This document shows positions 59,557 through 64,000 of a DNA stretch of 64,000 bases, piece after piece; the first letter of the stretch is position 1, and every line of letters begins with the position of its first letter. The DNA comes from Leptoclinus maculatus (taxonomy: Eukaryota; Chordata; Actinopteri; Perciformes; Stichaeidae). The DNA lies in assembly GCA_032191485.1 (NCBI GenBank), contig JAVDOI010000012.1:13849640-13913639 (forward strand), written 5' to 3'. Both the position numbers and the translations under genes were made by a program. The notes under the pieces were generated by a model, which was not told the DNA's origin, ran no database searches, and saw only the letters and a program-made list of their open reading frames with translations.

Positions 59557-60194
59557 GTGAGTGTGACGACTCGTCCTTCCTCTGAATATAATGCCAGCAT
59601 AGTTTACCCAGAGGCTCTGTCCGGCTCCCACTTTAACCACAGCATTCATTCAGGACCGGCTGTTAGGAGGATTTACTACTCAGGCAGACTAATGTGGCCG
59701 GGGAGAGGTTTTCATTGTGTAATTCTTAAAGTGTGGAATGTAGAGCAGCAGAGTTGCCTCTGGAGCTGTTTATGGTGAATTAAACACAGTTTTATGTTAT
59801 GTTGCTTTTCTGTTTGATTACAAATTAACAACATGTATAAAATACTTTATATATAGAATAGATCCCCAACCTCGGACCGTGGACCGTAGTTTGTCGGGTC
59901 GACCAAAATATATATTTGTATTATAAAGAACTCAACACCCAACCAAGTACCTTGATGTAATGTTTATCTCGCTCCCACTGCCATTCTCTTTACACATGAC
60001 CTTTCCCCTGCTGCAATAGTTGTTGTTTGTCTCGTATGGGCTCTGTCGAAGAGTTTGAAGCTTCATTCATAATGTTGACATTCAAATTATTGTTATTGTT
60101 AATAACACCGTAGGCTGAGTGTCCGTATAGCGTTTATTCTGAGTGCTCAGATTTTTATTTTTTTAAATAGTGAGAGAGTGATCTCTCTCACTCA

Positions 60195-60196
<2 letters not shown>

Positions 60197-60262
<66 letters not shown>
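60197..60262 (+). repeat. (CA)n microsatellite
   Basis: About 33 CA units following a short (TC)n and (ACTC)n run. Confidence 0.96.
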
Positions 60263-60266
<4 letters not shown>

Positions 60267-61185
60267 GAGCGCAGTGATACATTTCCAAAATTCACACGTT
60301 TTTATCTGACAAAAATACTCAATGCTTCAATCCGTCTTTGTTGGCGTTTGGCCTTTCAAAAACAGCATTTTCACTCCAGCCAAAAAAACAGTTTACCCTC
60401 CCCCGCACCGCAGCGTACACAAAGGGAGGCAAGCACCTGACAAAAACCTCAATAGAAGCTTTTAATGTAAAAAAATTCATATAGACATTTGGTACAGCTC
60501 TAGTGGCTCGGCCTGATCCACTTTGTGATGTGTGGTGGGTGATTATGACACTGATGGACCCTCGATAAAGAGCATAAACATGTATCCAGCCTAGACTGGC
60601 TGCTGAATCATAGATACCTGCAAACTTGTCGCTTTTCGGCGAAATTCGCCGTTTTGAATACAAAATATGTCATCCACGTGAATCGTGTAGATCCGTAGAG
60701 TTTATTTTTTTGGGGGGGGGGGGTCAACTGGCCAGCCAGCGTTTCTCCGATTGGAGTGAGACGAGGAGAAAAGGTGACGAGGTGATCTTCGCAATAAAAC
60801 ATCTGACGTGTGACGTTTCGAGTCTTGTCCAATCAGCGTTAAGATGTCTACACCGTCTTCATTTCCCTCCGTTACAGTTTCAGTTCCGTTATGTTCCGTT
60901 ACCGTTCAGACTTGCTGGGTTAAGTTAACGTCCACTACATGCGGAACTACATGCGGAACTCTCGACTTTTAACGTTCGTCATTATCGCGAATTAGGAGGA
61001 AGTAACGTAACGTGATGAAACATGAAGCCCCCCCCCCCCGTGTTCCGGTTCAGTTCACGTGGCCACTCGTTAACATTAAACCAGAACACCGGCGGATCTG
61101 GTTGCTGTTTTTAACTCAAAGTAGAATGAAAGGCCCAGATACTGATGAGATGATGAGGTCAAAGAGCTTCAGGGCTGAGATGTGA

Positions 61186-61392
61186 GTGGAGCTGGGCCTG
61201 GATAAAGGTGGAGGTCTAAACAGACGTGAGTACAGCTTCCCGCTGTCACAGTGTTTTAAATACATTGATGAGGCAGGGTATGCTGAATGCAGCCTCTGCT
61301 CCAAGGAGATAAAGTACAGCAACGTGCCCTCTCATCACACTGTACACACTGTTCACTGTAATGACCACAGCCAGAGTAGATTATCATTTTAA
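61186..61392 (+). pseudogene. BED-zinc-finger-like transposase fragment
   Basis: A 68-aa open frame carries YAECSLCSKEIKYS followed by HH and H residues. The CxxC then spaced histidines fit the zf-BED pattern of hAT transposases and of ZBED-like host genes. It has no catalytic region and no clear exon partners, so I read it as transposon debris. It could instead be an exon of a domesticated gene. Confidence 0.3.
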
Positions 61393-61479
61393 TTTAAATA
61401 ATAGAACTGGATTGAATGCATATTAATTGCAAATAGAAGATAGGCCACTATTCTAACAGCTGTACAGTAACAGTATAAG

Positions 61480-62500
61480 TTAATATTAAGCTATACAGTA
61501 ACAGGGTTCAATGAAGACTAATCACTTTATTTGCAGGCGATGGTTCTCGCTACTCTGCTATCTTTTTTATTTGACTAAAACTTTTGAAAATGAGACCTCG
61601 TTCTAAATGGATTTTGTCTAAATAAAGGTTGTTAATAATAATAATAAAGAAAAAACGAAGAAGCTAACTAGCTCTTCAACTCGAGCTGAAATAGTGATAA
61701 ATAACTGAATAATAAATTATTCTTTTGCTTAAAGTAAATATGGTCTTATCACTTAATGTTATTCTCAGAGTACACCAGAATGATACATTTTAAAGATCAT
61801 ATTTTAAATGAAAATTCATGCCACCAGCACACCCAGGTCAGATCAGAGTTGAATCACTGAATCCATGGAAATGTTATAATGCATGTTTGATTCCTATATT
61901 TAAAATGTTTTGAAAATGATCATCCCACAAATATGAATTGCTGTCAAGTGCACCTTTAAAATGTTAAAGTGATATTCAGAGATTATTCAATTAATTTAGG
62001 GTTGTAATTGTTTTAGCCTGAACACATTGGTCAATTGTTATTGGGGTGAATATGTATCGATATGTTAAGTTATTATAATCTTCTAATAAATGAAGTATAT
62101 TAAGGGGTGAAGGGGTCAGTTTGTGTTTTCTTCAGGATTTAGTTTGGTTCATTTAAAATGATCAAGATTAAATAACATTTACAATGCACCACCAGTAAAC
62201 AACACTTACTTCCCTTTTATAATGTATCAAATCTGGAGTCAGTTGTTTTAAAACATAGTTATCAGTGAATAGCTCTGAAATGTAATAGTGTAGTTATTTA
62301 TGTCAGCAGGTTGTAATGAAGTTATTTTTAAACCTTTGTTCTAATTCTAACTGCTGTAAAAAAATGACTGAATCTACAGGTGGATGGACCATAATAAAAC
62401 CAACAATAGCAACTTAAAGTTAAAAGGAATTTCATTCACAATGTAATACAGTTCAACATAACATGTAACAATATGTTAGAAAATGAACAATTACATTCAG
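61480..62500. other. AT-rich non-coding sequence
   Basis: No gene, RNA or clear repeat is recognised. No BLTP3A exon is seen here. Confidence 0.5.
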
Positions 62501-62504
62501 CATT

Positions 62505-62599
62505 TCACATTCACATTCACATTCACATTCACATTCAGCATTTCACATTCACATTCACATTCACATTCACATTCACATTCACATTCACATTCACATTCA
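62505..62599 (+). repeat. (ATTCAC)n hexanucleotide repeat
   Basis: About 15 ATTCAC units, interrupted once by AGCATTTC. It directly abuts the 36-bp minisatellite. Confidence 0.93.
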
Positions 62600-62607
62600 A
62601 ATCACAT

Positions 62608-63257
62608 TCGCCGTCAGGCTCAGCTCCGCCTTCGGGCAACGATCCGCCGTCAGGCTCAGCTCCGCCTTCGGGCAACGGTCCGCCGTCAGGCTCAGCTCCG
62701 CCTTCGGGCAACGATCCGCCGTCAGGCTCAGCTCCGCCTTCGGGCAACGATCCGCCGTCAGGCTCAGCTCCGCCTTCGGGCAACGATCCGCCGTCAGGCT
62801 CAGCTCCGCCATCGGGCAACGATCCGCCGTCAGGCTCAGCTCCGCCTTCGGGCAACGATCCGCCGTCAGGCTCAGCTCCGCCTTCGGGCAACGATCCACC
62901 GTCAGGCTCAGCTCCGCCTTCGGGCAACGATCCGCCGTCAGGCTCAGCTCCGCCTTCGGGCAACGGTCCACCGTCAGGCTCAGCTCCGCCTTCGGGCAAC
63001 GATCCGCCGTCAGGCTCAGCTCCGCCTTCGGGCAACGATCCGCCGTCAGGCTCAGCTCCGCCTTCGGGCAACGGTCCGCCGTCAGGCTCAGCTCCGCCTT
63101 CGGGCAACGATCCGCCGTCAGGCTCAGCTCCGCCTTCGGGCAACGGTCCGCCGTCAGGCTCAGCTCCGCCTTCGGGCAACGATCCGCCGTCAGGCTCAGC
63201 TCCGCCTTCGGGCAACGGTCCGCCGTCAGGATCAGCTCCGGCTTCGGGTCCGATCCG
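62608..63257 (+). repeat. CpG-dense 36-bp minisatellite, about 18 copies
   Basis: The unit, which begins GGCAACGATCCGCCGTCAGG and ends GCTCCGCCTTCG, repeats head to tail with very few changes. Each unit holds five CpG. Because 36 is a multiple of three and no unit has a stop in several frames, open frames of 226-289 aa run through on both strands (for example PPSGNDPPSGSA repeats on plus and EGGAEPDGGSLP on minus). Variation is mainly GAT versus GGT in one codon, plus a few third-position changes. I do not regard it as a proven gene. Confidence 0.95.
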
Positions 63258-63720
63258 CCGTCAGGCTCCGAGTTCAGATGCAAAGTGACAGTCTGAGGTC
63301 AGCTCGACCTTATATAGCATCTTGGTGGCGTCGTTTCCATGACATTTACTGACGTACGCGCGTCCGTTGTCATACACCTGATAGCAACAGAGACTATGTT
63401 TTTATTTAAAAATCTCATATTTGTTAATATATTTCAGTAGTTTTTATATATATATATTTGTGAGCTGAGGCCAGGTTTTAACACGTCAAGCACTTCTACA
63501 TATCACTTACTTTTAATTAGAAGAATAAGAATAAGAGCGCTCATGTTACCCATAGAACTGCCTGATCTCGGCAGTAAACTCCGCCAGCACCGGGGGCTTA
63601 GCGCTCACGGTGCCCGCCTAGAACAGCCTGATCTCGGCGAGTCTTTTTGAAACTTGCCGCTGGTAATGACGTCTCTGTAGCGTTTTCCTCGCCGGCAAAG
63701 AGGACAGCAATCCGGATCTG
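63258..63720. other. Flank of the minisatellite, GC-shifted
   Basis: A TATA-like TTATATAG occurs at about 63310. Two related segments, ctgcctgatctcggc and cagcctgatctcggc, occur about 65 bp apart (63559 and 63624). No gene is seen. Confidence 0.35.
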
Positions 63721-63844
63721 ATCCACATACATATACATACAATTTTATATATATATACAATTACAATATGTATAAATACATATAATTATATATACAATTA
63801 TATATATATGTATATATAATTGTATGTACAAATACATATAATTG

Positions 63845-63881
<37 letters not shown>

Positions 63882-63905
63882 ATACACTTATATAATAATA
63901 TATAA
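63720..63905. repeat. (TA)-rich low-complexity tract
   Basis: Repeated TATATA and ATACATATA runs, including inverted parts such as acaattatatatatatg beside tatatataattgtatg. Low complexity. Confidence 0.85.
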
Positions 63906-64000
63906 TTTTTTCTTTTTAATGAAAATTAAAAAAGCAGGGTTGTCATATTTAGTTTGATTGTACAAATACTTTACAGTAAAGAAAACGGATTAAACTCATT

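Larger units (their letters stand above)
59557..61480. mobile_element. Probable degenerate hAT-like insertion complex in BLTP3A
   Basis: Downstream of the last visible BLTP3A exon. From about 59866, ccccaacctcggaccgtgga resembles hAT/ZBED-family terminal repeat wording. At 60197-60262 there is a (CA)n tract. From 60600 a CpG-richer segment includes an immediately repeated tacatgcggaac. At 61230-61340 a short frame encodes CSLCSKEIKYSN with later histidines, like part of a BED-type zinc finger. No transposase core is visible, so this is a fragmentary, tentative call. Confidence 0.35.

Noticed and set aside
62608..63257. CRISPR-like array
   Set aside because: The repeat units are directly adjacent with no unique spacers, and the DNA is clearly vertebrate.
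62473..63352. Four long open frames of 226-289 aa
   Set aside because: All arise from a stop-free 36-bp tandem unit; being open in several frames on both strands argues against any one being a gene. Kept only as a repeat and as a finding.

Overview
The window looks like chromosomal DNA from a teleost fish, probably a percomorph. It has vertebrate GT-AG introns, long AT-rich intergenic stretches, very many GT, CA, ATCT and homopolymer microsatellites, and several dispersed repeats of a style I recognise from spiny-rayed fish genomes. I see no viral, bacterial or CRISPR content. No tRNA or rRNA gene stands out. Almost all long open frames are chance; the real genes are split into short exons, and I joined these by eye using splice sites and reading phase.

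Layout. (1) 192-2381, minus: a compact kinase-only HIPK-like gene, 7 coding exons, 342 aa. (2) 24403-33998, plus: PACSIN1 (syndapin 1), 9 coding exons, 439 aa; its 5' untranslated exons probably lie upstream, perhaps near 5.3 kb and 12.1 kb, which would give it about 19 kb of 5' introns. (3) 37534-40010, minus: SPDEF, an ETS factor with a Pointed domain, 5 coding exons, 324 aa, convergent with PACSIN1. (4) 46518-50437, minus: ILRUN (C6orf106), 5 coding exons, 294 aa. (5) 52589 to beyond 59556, plus: the first 9 coding exons (369 complete codons) of BLTP3A (UHRF1BP1), divergent from ILRUN across about 2.1 kb. The last 4.4 kb is repeat-rich and shows no further BLTP3A exon; it holds a striking CpG-rich 36-bp minisatellite.

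The order PACSIN1-SPDEF-ILRUN-BLTP3A matches human 6p21.31, so this is an old conserved block. SNRPC, which in human sits between ILRUN and BLTP3A, is not visible here. The genes are neighbours by descent rather than a pathway: PACSIN1 bends membranes in endocytosis, SPDEF drives secretory epithelial programmes, ILRUN damps innate immune transcription, and BLTP3A is a bridge-like lipid transfer protein.

I did not find a convincing undescribed system. The points most worth a check are the loss of both NPF motifs in PACSIN1, a 12-bp tandem duplication inside the ILRUN FW domain, the compact HIPK-like kinase with an unusual activation segment and a stop codon embedded in a splice donor, and the CpG-dense minisatellite that is open in several frames.
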